NCBI GenBank assembly: GCA_036365145.1
Contig: JAEOAD010000015.1
Location: 13,633,501 to 13,697,500 of the forward strand
Direction: 5' to 3'
Length of the DNA stretch: 64,000 nt
From: Orientallactaga sibirica
Taxonomy: Eukaryota > Chordata > Mammalia > Rodentia > Dipodidae
Under the pieces are notes generated by a model. The model was given only the letters and a program-made list of their open reading frames with translations. It was not told the origin of the DNA and searched no databases. Both the position numbers and the translations under genes were made by a program. The number at the start of each line of letters is the position of its first letter. Positions within the stretch are counted from its first letter, which is position 1. Shown here piece by piece: positions 24,401 through 37,130 of the stretch.

Positions 24401-25189
24401 CTAAGGATGAACTGTTTCTGCTCTACCTTGCGTACTTCCTATGATGTGTGAACCGTTCTAAAAATTCTCTCCCTAGTCTTAAGCTTTCCTATTCCTCTGT
24501 TCTGTCCCCTTTAAACTAGTGTAAATATTTTCTAGTGCTACTGGATATGTTGTATTGTCTCATTTGTAATCTACTTACCCATTAATATATGTATGTGATT
24601 TTGATGAATATGAAATTTACATTGTATGTTTACAGTAGTGTTGGGTAAATTGGCTGTTTTTTTTTTTTTTTTTGTCTCCTAGAGCTGCTTATCACCCAGA
24701 GTTTCCAACAGTTTTGACAGCTTTAGAAATAGATAATGCTGTTGTTGCAAATAGCCTAATTGACATGAGGAGCATAGAGACAGTGCTGCTAATCAAAGTA
24801 AGACCACATGCTTGCTGTATTTTATATCATTCTTATATTTTCAAAACTGAATTTAAAAAAATTTTTATAGATTGTTAATCTTTATCATAAAATTACTGGT
24901 ACATTTCAGTCATTCTTTTTTTATTTTTACCTCTTAAAATCTTTTGAGTAATGAAGAGCTGGTTTATCTTTATGCTTTTTAACTTTTTAACATTTTAACT
25001 TTGGGCTCTTTGTGAAATAATTTCATAAATGGGCATTGCTGTTTGGGAATTATTTCATTTGAACGTTTTAATATCAATACTTGAATTTTAAAATCATTAA
25101 GATATGTCAGATTCTAAAATTTCATCCACCACAAATGCTTTTGAATTGTTTTTTTTTAATATATAATTTAATTTATTTATTTGAGAGAG

Positions 25190-25226
<37 letters not shown>

Positions 25227-28208
25227 ACGTGTGCATGCACAAGTCAATACCTCTATCTAGTACCTTGTACATCAGACTGGGGAATCAAACCTGGGTCCTT
25301 GGGCTTTGCAGGAAAGCGCCTTAAGCACTAACCCATCTCTCCAACCTGCATTGTGTTTTTTAAAAAAGGTCTTTTCTATTCTATTCTAGAGTAATTCTGT
25401 AGCTCGTGCAGTAATGCAGTCCCAAAAACCACCCAAAAACTGTCGAGAAGCTTTTACAGCTGATGGTGATCAAGTTTTTGCAGGACGTTATTATTCATCT
25501 GAAATCACAAGGCCTAAATTCCTCAGCAGAGATGTGGATTCTGAAATAAGGTTGGAGTCAAATTTAGCTTTACTGTATTTTCACTGTTTCCTTTTTTAAA
25601 AATTATTTTATTTATTATTTAGAAAGAGAGAGTGAATGAGATTGGGCATGCCAGGGCCTCTAGCCACTGCAAACAAACGCTAGATGAATGTGACACTTTG
25701 TGCATCTGGATTATGTGGGTCCTGGGTAATCAAACCCAGGTCGTTAAACTTGTAGGCAACCACTTTTAACTACTGAGCCATCTCTCCAGCCCCTCCCTTT
25801 TTTTTTTTTTTTTTTTTTTTTTTTAGAGAACAGCATTCCTTTTTGGTTATTTCACTAAAGAACTATAATCTCAGTCCTTGGGTGTAGGACTGAGAAGATT
25901 ACATGTAAGTCAACGGCTTGCTTGGGTACATCTATACAGAGAAGATTAGCATGGCCCTTGCACAAGGATAGAACACAAATTTGTGAAGCATTGCATATCA
26001 AGAAAAAGAAGAAAGTAATGAGCTATCTCTGTGTCCACTGCTGAGTCACAGTGATTTTTCTTAGCAAAGGTCTAATATCTGGTTGAAGCTCCTTGTCATG
26101 TCATTGGCTGATAGTTGAGTTTTATATATACTGTTGGAGAGAGAGAGAAAAGGAAGATAAGTTAACACAATTAAAATATATACCTAGGAAAATAGATCTG
26201 GTAGAGAAGATACACTGGGAAGGTTTTAAAAAAAAAAAAAAGGATGTACTTCAGAGATTCAAGAGCATGTAAAAAGAAATTTTGGTACAGAAATCATGTT
26301 GCTTCAACAGAATTAATTCAGTTGGTGAATTAATGAATTAGACTTCATTAATGACATGGAAGATATTAGGATTTACATAAAAGAAATTGTGGCCAGGCCC
26401 TGTGCCATAGGCCTGTCATCCTTCTTGGGAAACAGAAGGATAACAAGTTCAAGGCAAGTCCAGTAGACTAGTGTACCATCTTAGCTGAAATGAAGTAAAA
26501 AGCCTTGGATAGATCCTAGCATGTATAAAGGCTTTAGATTCAATCCTTAGTATTTAAAGCAATTACATAAGAAAGTTAGGCCAAACCAAAGTAAAAAAAT
26601 ATTCTAAATGACTTACATGTGTATGAAAAATAAGAGAATATTTATGTTTAAATTGATGTTTTTCATTTGTAAGTAAAATTGTACAGGTTCAGGGATGAGG
26701 AGATGGCTTAGCTAGTAAGAGTGCTTCCTGCACATACATGAGGACCTAAGAGGGCTTGGTTCACCTGCTATAGGAATTCTCTCTCCTAGCAACCATATAA
26801 ATAGCTGGGTCTGGCCATTCATGCCTGCAACCCCAGTCACTGGTTCAGTAAAAGGCGCCATCTCAAGGAAACATGTAGGTGAGAAATAGACAAAGGACAT
26901 TCAACATTCTCTGGCCTTGGCACGTATGTTCATGCGATACACACATCTGTACACACACAAAACGTACTGGACAGTTGCATGAGATTATTCGAGCATAATA
27001 AAATAGCTATAATCGGTTTTGGAAAGCTGACATTTCTCAACAATAGAAAAAAGTTGAATCACCATCAAATTTTGTGTTGTGGAAGTTGATTTTGCTTCTT
27101 ATCCTAATGCTTTTTCCAATTAGGAAAACATGCATATGTATAAAGATGGTTAGAGAGTAACTATAAGTACAGCAGGGAATATTACCTGTGCTCTTATGAA
27201 TTGTCTTCATGTATCATTTTTTACATTTGTGAACTACACTTTAAATTTTAATAAATGTGAAAAGAGGCAGAGAGAGAGAGAGAGAATGAATGTGCCCACC
27301 AGGGCCTCTAGCCACTGCATACAAACTCCAGGTGCATGTACCACTTTGTGCTATCTGGCTTACATAGGTACTGGGGAATCAAACCCTGGGTCCTTAGGCT
27401 TAGCAGGCAAGTGCCTTAACCACTGAGCAATATCTCCAGCCCTACACTTTAAATTTTATTACTTCATTAGTTCCTTTGCAAATATTTTGTGCTACTGATT
27501 TAATAGGAAGAGAGAGGTGTAGACTCACTATAAATGAATGAACCACCAGGTCCCATGGCTGTCAGTGCAGTAGGGACAGACAGTGTGAGGTATGAGTGAA
27601 CGTTCTTGAGAAACTTGTTCATCCCACATGTGTAGCTTAGGCTTAATATGCCTATAAGGTAACAAGTACTCTTCTCCACATAAAACCCAAAAGTACGGTA
27701 GAATACTATACAGAAATAAATAAAATTAGTCCTATCTAGCAAAAAGGGAAGTTGCAAGGTTTAACACTTTGGTGAATGAGTACATTGGTGGCCAAATTTA
27801 TTCTGAATGCTCAAAAAATTACATAACTCTTTGATCATCATAGTTTTATTTTTGCTTAGGTTTTAAATATCCAAATTTGTTTACTTGGTATATTTTCTTT
27901 TTAAAACTTTTTATTTTTTATTATTTTTTTGGAGAGACACGGGGGGGGGGGAGACAGATGGGCATGGCAGCAGTGTCTTAGCTGCTGCGAACGAAATCTA
28001 GATGTGTGCGCCCCCTTGTGGTCAAGTGCGGCATTGTGCCCTTGCCTCACTTTGCATCTGGCTAAACGTGGGACCTGGAGATTGGAACCGCTGGAGATTG
28101 GAACCAGTGTTCTTAGGCTTAGGAGGCAGGCGCCTTAACCCCTAAGCCATCTCTCCAGCCCAGTATATTTTCTTTTTAGCAAGATACTGTTTTTTTTTTT
28201 TTTTTTAA

Positions 28209-28256
<48 letters not shown>

Positions 28257-31200
28257 TGAAGTAAATATTACAATACAGAGGTACCAGATTAAATACTTGC
28301 ATCTGTCCCCATCTTTTGTCAGAAACTGATCTTTATTTTATTTGAAAATTTAGCAAGGTAGCACAGTTACCTAATGTACACTAAGGTATGTATTTTATAT
28401 GCTATTATTCTCTGTATCAATAAAAGGGGGAACATGCTATCAATTCTGAAACATGAATTGGAAAATAGTTTTTGATTTCAGAGATGTTAGAATATGGGGA
28501 AAAAGATAAAACTTTCATTTAATTTTAGAAGGTTTTTTAGCATTTCTATAATTTCATTAGTAACTTGTTAACTTATTAGTAACAACCTGGCAGGATTATA
28601 GAACTGGCTAATGGATGATTAAAATTTGTATTACTTATAGGCTTTTCTTTGTAAAAGTCTGAGATGTTTGTCATATTGAGAACTGCTTTTAATGTATTCT
28701 TTTACTTTTTCTTCTCCATCAAGTGATTTGGAGAATGAGATTGAAAATAAGAAGAGCCAGATAGTAAACCTTGAGCAACATTTGGCTGCCCTTGAAAAAG
28801 ATATTAAACATAATGAAGACTTCCTTAAAAGATGCCAACTACATTATAAAGAATTAAAGGTAAAAAAAAAATTAACATTTTGCTTTCACGGCTTAACCCT
28901 TCAGTCATTATTTATGCCAGTAGTTCTCAAGTATTTTGGCCTCAAGCACCTTTATAGCCTTAGGAGGAGTTTTTGTTTATACAGATTATATCTATAAATA
29001 TTTACATTTTTAAAAAATAAAAAAATTGCGTTTTTGCCTTTAAGCAAAGGTCAAATATAAAACAAATATAAAACAAAAAGGTTAAGAGCTAATTTGTTTA
29101 AAGATAAAATAGATTTTTTTTTTGTTTATAGTTTTTCACTGTAAGGTCTCATTCTAGTCCAGGCTGACCTGGAATTCACTCTGTAGTCTCAGGGCCTTGA
29201 ACTCACGGTGATCCTCCTACCGTGTGCACCACTATGCCTGGCTTAAAATAGGTTTTTTAAGGCCAAAAGAATTTAGCTAGATTAACATTTTTTATATTTC
29301 TATGATCTCTAAAGGTCTGGTTTAGTAAAACTCACCTGGGTTATATCAGCTTTTGTAATTAGTCTGTTGTGCTTTTACTACAGTTACACACCAACTGTAC
29401 TCTTATGATAAAATGCTAGTAGAAATGGTGAAATTTTCTTTTTATGGAAATAGTTTTGACTAGTGCAGTTAGTTACTCAGTGGTTTTGAGCGACCTTCTA
29501 GATGTTTTTACTTTGAGAAACTATAAGTTACAGTATTTTTTTTTTTGCTAATTCAGTAGTGTTATCATTTTAAATACTAAAGTGTATTTCCTCTTTTTTG
29601 CATGGAATGTATTAGAAATAAGGACACTATGGTTAAAAACAGACACACACCAGCAGACACACATATATCCCTTTTTTGGTTTATCCAATGCTAGTATACC
29701 CCCTTTAAAAACTTTTGAATCTATATTATAAAGCATAATATATCTAAGTGGATTAATAAATTCCTTCTAAAATTTCTAATTTTTATTTACTTTTATGTTA
29801 CTGAATTCTAAATATTTTTCTTTCAGATGAAAATAAGAAAAAATAGCTCTGAAATTCGAGAACTTGAGAATATAGAAGAACACCAGTCTGTAGATATTGC
29901 AACTTTGGTAAACTGCTTTTTAATATAATTGTTAAAGGACTAAACTCGTTTAGCTTAATTGCCATTAAGTCTCATTTTTTAAAATTATTATCATTTTTGA
30001 GACACAGAGAGAGAAATGGACATGCCAGGGCCTTTCAGCCACTGTGTAACATGTGTGCTTGCATCACAGTGCATCTGGCTGCATGAGACCTGGAGATTCA
30101 AACATGCGTTTGTAGGCTTCACAGGCAAGTGCCTATACCGCCAAGCCAGCTCTCCAACCCAAGTCTCATTTTTTAAAGAGACTTTTTAAAATGGCAAATA
30201 TTCTTTATGATGGCTGTCTCTATTCATAAATACATTAACACATTACCTGGGATACAGCCTTCAGAATTCTCCAGTATTCTTTTTTCTGTATGTAGCTTGA
30301 ATGCATAATTGATTTTGTCTTCTATCATATAAAATAAACTTTATCAAAACCTGTGGACTGGGAGATGGTTCAGTGGTTAAAGACATTTGTTTGCAAAGTC
30401 AGCCCACCCAGCTTCAGTTTTGCAATGCCCACATAAAGCCAGATGCACAAAGTGTTGTATGTATCTGGAGTTTGTTTGCAGTGGCAAGAAATCCTGGCTC
30501 ACTCTGTCTAATCTATCAATCTCCCTCTACTGGCAAATAGAAAAACACTACTTCTTCACATTGGCCTCCAAACTGCTGAGCATAGTGTTTGCTTATCCCT
30601 CTCAGAGGGACTTTCAGAGTTAGCCACCATCTGAATGGATGGAGAGAAAAGTCAGAACTGTTTTTTAGTCAGTCCCAGTTTATCTTTTTTATATTATTTT
30701 TTCCCTCAAGTTAATGGTTTCATCTTAATTCTGTCCATTTATATTTGTCTTTAACTGATTTATTCATCTGTTTATGTCATGTTTATTATGTGAATAAACA
30801 GTAAGCTAGACAAGTTGCAGGTCTGACAAAACTTAGGACTATTTACTGGGTGTCTGGTCTGCACCAAGCAGCATCTTTTACATCCTAAAAAATAAGCAGT
30901 GAACAAAACAGCAAGTTCCTGTGCTAGGATTGTTGGGTTTTGCTACTAGTCTTCCTTTTCACTTTTTTTTTCTCTTTTTATTGAAAAACTGCTTTCTTTA
31001 AAATGCATAAATTATGTCTTAATTACTTCCTCATATTAATATATTGTCACAAAACACATAATTGATTTACACTAATATTATTTTGCAAAAAATGAGTAGA
31101 ATAAGTTACTATGTTAGATTATGATGCCAAACAGAATATTGTTTCACTTGCCTGCTAAATGTCATTCCTTCTTTTGAACTTGTTTTCGTTACTTTATTTA

Positions 31201-34200
31201 TTTTATTATTATTATTTTGTTGTTGTTCTTTTGTCTTGTTTTTCGAGGTAGGGTTTCACTGTAGCTCAGGCTGACCTGGAATTCACTATGTAGTCTCAGG
31301 GTGGCCTTGAACTCATGGCGATCCTCCTACCTCTGCCTCCCAAGTGCTGGGATTAAAGGCATATGCCACCATGCCGACTGTTTTGTTACTTTTAAAATGG
31401 CCATTTAGACTATTAAAACACTGTTTGTGTGTTTATGTTAGGTCTAATTGACCTGTTACTGTTATTTCTCCTCTCAGAATTAATTGTTTACATTTTATTC
31501 TGCTGAATAACTTAATTATTTTAATTAACTCTTGATTCTTTAACTGTTACCAGGAAGATGAAGCTGAAGAAAATAAAATCAAAATGAAAATGGTTGAGAA
31601 AAATATGGAGCACCAAAAAGAAAACATGGAGAATCTTAAAAGTCTAAAAATAGAAGCAGAAAAGAAGTATGACTCAATTAAATTAAAAATCAATCAACTC
31701 TCAGAGCTAGCAGATCCACTGAAGGTATATATATATATATATCATTGTTATTATGTTTTCTGAATCTTTTATGTTTTAGTTTTATATCCAAAATATTTAT
31801 TGGGCCTTGCTTCCTTCTATAAAAGGCCCTTCATGTGACTCAGCTAATCAGGATGGTTTTTTGAGGGGAATGGCAACTGTCTACTATCTTCTCAGACGTC
31901 CTTATATTGTGTTCTTTTTGGGATCTATAGAATAAAGCAACTCTTGGGTATGGGACTCCATAATTAAATTCATGAACAGAGAGTAGGCTGAAGACAGTGA
32001 AATTTTTTGATCTTAGCTGTTTGCCTTGGTACAAAATTATTCCCATGAATCTACCACCATATATGTTAATAGCTTCTTAATACAGTCTGCTTGCCAGTTT
32101 GAATTTTATTCATCTTGTGTTAGAAGGGATAGTTAGGATGTGGAGTGTGCTGCATAGGTAATGTATCCATTGCTTTCCCCACTTTGAAATATTTATTTTG
32201 ACTTATACTTGTAAATTAGTGCTTTTGTTTGGTGTAATTAAATTTGTTGGATAGGGAATGAAAACCACACTGAACTTTTACAAAAATATATGTTCTACCA
32301 TAGCAGGAGGGCCTCTTGAGTTTCTGATGTGAATATCATTTGTGTGGATCAAGGGTGACTTGACTATACTTTTGAAAATTGTAATATTTTGCAGTGTTCC
32401 TTTATTTTATTTTTAATTATTTATTTGCAACCAGAGAGAGGGATAGGATGGGTGTACCAGGACCTTTAGCTGCAAATAAGCTCTAAATGCATGTGCAACT
32501 TTGTGAATCTGGCTTTTCATGGGTACTGGGGACTCAAACCCATGTCATTAGGCTTTACAGGCAAGTACCTTAATTGCTGAGCCATCTCTTCAGCCATTTT
32601 TTCAAAACTTCTTAATAATGGAATTTTTGCTTGTTTTCTTTTGAGACACAGTCTCCTGTGTCCAAAGCCTAAAATTGTCTGGAACTCTGATCCTGCTGTC
32701 TCTAGCTGGGGTTATAGATGTGTGCTACCACACTCAAGTTTATTTGGTGCTGGAGACCCCAGCCAGGTCTTTCATGCGTGTTGGACAAGTACTCTTACCA
32801 ACTGAGCTATCTCCTCTGATGTAAATGTAGATTTATGTAAAACAGTTCATACTGAAACTATTTTTCTAATGTTACTGAGAATTAAAAATCATTATTTAAT
32901 CATCCTATAGAAAATCTGTTTTTGTAGTGATTTTTTTCTGTCATCTCCTACATCCCAATTGAGTAAAGTCTGTGACTTTTTTTGGAGAGAGACAGAGAGG
33001 GAGAGGAAGACAGATAGAGATGGGCGCACCAGCAGCCTCTCTGCTGCTGCGAATGAAATCCAGATGCGTGTGCCCCCTTGTGGTCAAGTGCGGCATTGCG
33101 CCCTTGCATCATTTTGCATCTGGCTAAACGTGGGACCTGGAAATTGGAACCTGCGTTCTTAGGCTTAGGAGGCAGGCGCCTTAACCACTTAACCATCTCT
33201 CCAGCCCAGGTCTGTGACTTCTTTTAACCTTGGAGTATGTTTAGGGCTATATCAAATTTGGGTTAAACCTGTAAATTTTACCTATGAGAACTGTTATTAT
33301 CTCTAAGTCAACTCATCAATAAAATGAAATTAGTGAAATGTTCTCTTAGATCTTTTAGTTTTAAACTTGATAGTACCCAGGATAAAAACACATTATGAAA
33401 TATGCGAAGCCAAGTCAATTATGAAAAATTGGGAGAAAGGGATATGAAAATCTATTGTTGCTTTTGTTTTTTCTTTTTTGAGGTAGGGTCTTGCTCAAGT
33501 TTTGTCAGACCTGCAGCTTGTCTAGCTTACTATTTATTGCATTTCAGAAAAGCCTATGGTGAATGACATAAACAGATGAATGAATTCGTTAAAGACAGAA
33601 AAATAAGCAGACAGAATTAAGATGAAAATAAAAAAGATAACCTGTAATTCAGTCTGTAGTCTCAGGGTGACCTTGAACTCATGATGATTCTCCTACCTCT
33701 GCTGCCTGTGTGCTGGGATTAAAGGCATGCACCAACACTGCTGACTTAGGTTTTCCTTGATCCTAATTTATAAATTGAGTGATTACTACCTCAAAGTTGC
33801 TCAAAGAAAATTAACCAGCATGAATGTGTGATGCTTTAGTCCCAAAATATGCTAACTTGTTCTTAAAGGAAAGTATGATTGTTCATTTTGAAAGTTCTGT
33901 CAAAAAGTAATTAGAAATTTAGTTGTCACTCATACTATTTCTTAAACTATTTACAGTTTTTCATCACAATATCTGCTGTTATATAATTTATACCAATATT
34001 TTTCTGTTGAAAACAAATAGCTGGGTTCATTTTCATGTAATAATTTTTGTTACATGAATTCTTAAGAAAGCAGTATATTATGGAACTTTTACCCTCTGTG
34101 ATATGGATGAGATACAATGCATATAAACTATATTTAACTGTATTGTTAAATTAGAAAACACTGTAAATCCTTTTGCATAGATGTAAATGTTTTGAGTTTT

Positions 34201-37079
34201 TAGATACTTCATAAGTTATTTTTCTTTTCTTGACACTTCCTGTATAATCTTTTTCATGTTTATTTTGGCTTTTTTCTTTGCTTTATAGCTGTGGTTCTTT
34301 AAAAGCATGATAATCATAATCTATGTGAGCAATGCTAGGATCAAAAACAAAGGATTAAGCTTTCTTTTTTATTTTTATTTATTTGAGAGAGAGAGAGAGA
34401 AAGAGAGAATGAGTACGAGTACACCAGGGCCTGTAGCTACTGCAAACGAACTTCAGATGCAAGCACCACCATGTGGATCTGGCTTATGTGGGTTCTGGGG
34501 AATAGAACTTGGGTACTTAGACTTCACAGGCAAGCAAGCCATCTCTCTACCTAGATTAAACTTCCTAACATCTAATTTGCTGGTGTTTTTGTCAGGAGCC
34601 TTGTCAAGCAGCATTGTTGAGGTAAATGAGGTATACTAAATATTCGTTTATGTGTGCAGTTTGATGAGTTTTCACAAGGACAAACTTTTGAAACTGTCTC
34701 CCCAAAAAGGAACATAATCTTATATCATATATAAAAGCATATCATAATACTTTTAAGTCTCCTTGTGCCCCTTCTGTTAACTGTAGTTGGCACATGTTTT
34801 AGAATTTAGGTTTTCCCTCACCCAGTTTCACTTTCTTTGGTTTCGGTTGGTCAAGCACATTGCAAAACTAGGAATATTTGTCTCTAATCTCTTTATAGAG
34901 ACCCTATTCACTATTTTCATAGTATACTGTTAATCTCTTAATATGCCTACTGTTTAGAAAGATCATAGTGCATATAATATTTGGTACTGTCAGTGGGTCT
35001 TGGAATGATGTGTCCTAGGCAAATAAAATGGGACTTGTATTAACAACTGGATTAAGTTTTTAAGGCTTACTTTGATTCTCTCAAAACTACCTGGCTTACA
35101 AAATAAAGTTGTCATTATTATATATGGATATTTCATGTTTAGATGTAGAATTTTAATATGTAATTCTTTTTTAAATTAGATTTTTTAATGTATTTTATCA
35201 TTTATTTATTTATGTATTTATTTATTTATTTGAGAGAGAGACAGAATGGGTACACCAGGGCCTTCAGCCACTGCAACCAAATTCCAAATGCATGTGTCAC
35301 CTTGTCATTTGGCTTATGTAGGTCCTAGTTACTTTGACTTTGCAGGCAAGCCCCTTAACTTCTAAGCCATCTCTCCAGCTCTATGAATTCTTTTAATTTT
35401 GGGAAGCTCCTTGCTTGTATTCAGTCATATGAATAAGGCCTTCACTTACCTCTTCAGGTAGCATGAGTCTGCCCATCTTGATTGAGTTGTTAATTATATA
35501 GCTGAGCTGAAACTGCTTTTGCTTTTGTTTGTTCGTTTGTTTTTTAAATAATACTTTCTGGATGCTTTTGGCTTTATTCAAATAGGATGAATTAAATCTT
35601 GCTGATTCTGAAGTGGATAGTCAGAAACGAGGGAGGCAACATTATGAAGATAAACAAAAAGAACATTTGGACACCTTAAATAAGAAAAGACGAGAGCTTG
35701 AGATAAAAGAAAAGGAGCTTGAGGTACTTTACCATTTCTTTTCCTTTCAAGATTTTTTACAGCCTGAGCAACAATTATTACAATGTCTTTCTCTATTATC
35801 ATGATTATAGAAAAAAAAAATGGTCTGAATTTCTGTTTCTTAGTGTAAGAGGACTTAACTAGGCCAAGCAATCCCACATTATGTCTCTAAGTGGTTGAAA
35901 AATGGCTCTCTTAGTTAACATGCCTCCTTAAGTGATTTGATAAGTAGGTAGCCACATTGGGTCAGAAAAAGGCTCCCCTTCTGAGATGTGAGGGTATAGA
36001 CTGGGCACAATTTGAGTTTCTGAACTGTGTTATGGTAAGAAAAATTGGATTCCATCTTTTCTTTATCGTAAGCAAAATGAGTTGAACTCTGATTTTTATT
36101 TGTTTAGAATATAATATAGAAGATTGAGTATAAAATTATTGAATGTGAAAATACATTTTTTTTTTTCACTGTTTACAAACTGGAGCATCTGTTAATGTTT
36201 ACCCTATCACTGGTTGCTGTAGTCAGCTTCACATTGGTGACAAAAAAACACCTGAACCAAGATCAGCTTATGGGAGGAAAGGTTTTATTTTGGCTTCAGA
36301 CTCGAGGGGAAGCTCCATAATGACAGGGGAAAACGATGATATGAGCAAAACGATGATATGAACAGAGGGTGGGCATCACCTCTTGGCCATCAGCAGCAGT
36401 AGAGTGTGCCAAACACTGGCATGGGGAAGCTGGCTATAATACCCATAAGCCTGCCCCCCAACAATACACTGCCTCCAGGAGACTCACATTCCCAAATTGC
36501 CACCAGCTGGGGACCTAGTATTCAGCCTACATAAGTTTATAGGGGATACTTAGATCAAATCACCCTGTGTTCAGAGTATGTTCTAAACACAGAATTCTGT
36601 GTCCAACCTTAGCACTGTAGATGCTAACTTCTTGTTACAATCTTTTCCATTAAGAAGTTGTAGAGTTCTTACAGATTTTTAACATTGTACCCTGTCATGT
36701 GACTTTTTTCCTTGAATATAATGACTCTTAATTCTGTACCTTCAATGTAAAGAATAGATAAATAACAATAATACTTAATGCAAGTAAAATATATGTCTCA
36801 AGTTCAAGTTTAGAATTTTATTTTTTTGGGCACAATAACTATGATGAATTGTGATCTCAAATATGTTTTAAGATACTAAATATCTGTTCTCATAGGAGAA
36901 AATGTCACAAGCAAGACAGATCTGCCCAGAGCGGATAGAAGTAAAAAAGTCTGCATCAATTCTAGACAAAGAAATTAATCGATTACGGCTGAAGATACAG
37001 GCAGAACATGCTAGTCATGGAGATCGGGAGGAAATAATGAAGTAAGTGCTCATTAGTTTTCTACATTTATTTATTTATT

Positions 37080-37130
<51 letters not shown>

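Larger units (their letters stand above)
20630..24682 (+). other. intron w11-w12
   Basis: A 4053-bp intron with two sense B1-type SINEs, an antisense Dip, a young antisense L1 3' end and a third B1. The stretches 21635-22689, 23694-24100 and 24270-24660 look unique; nothing gene-like is seen. Confidence 0.85.
25551..28723 (+). other. intron w13-w14
   Basis: A 3173-bp intron with three antisense Dips, a U6 pseudogene, a B4-like and an RSINE1-like SINE and a TG microsatellite. The stretches 26005-26390, 26965-27230, 27460-27885 and 28255-28723 look unique. Confidence 0.85.
29908..31553 (+). other. intron w15-w16
   Basis: A 1646-bp intron with an antisense Dip, a sense Dip, an antisense B1 and the upstream arm of the inverted pair (30718-30835). 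The MIR-like stretch right after that arm (30836-30920) is uncertain. Confidence 0.85.
31725..35585 (+). other. intron w16-w17
   Basis: A 3861-bp intron with four antisense Dips, a B4-like SINE and a B1 interrupted by the second inverted arm. The stretches 31760-32395, 33215-33465, 33755-34360, 34555-35165 and 35385-35580 look unique and AT-rich. Confidence 0.85.

Noticed and set aside
30836..30920. MIR-like match next to the inverted-repeat arm
   Set aside because: Only a short stretch (TACTGGGTGTCTGGTCTGCA) resembles MIR or L2; too weak to annotate.
34307..34639. Recurrent peptides with ERERERE... and PGPLATA...LQT...PPC in many places
   Set aside because: These are Dip SINE translations: the GA tract and the CTCTAGCCACTGCAAACGAA part. 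Their recurrence reflects the SINE, not a protein family.
36213..36564. Possible provirus around the ORR1-like LTR
   Set aside because: Only a single LTR is present; no second LTR and no internal coding sequence lie nearby.
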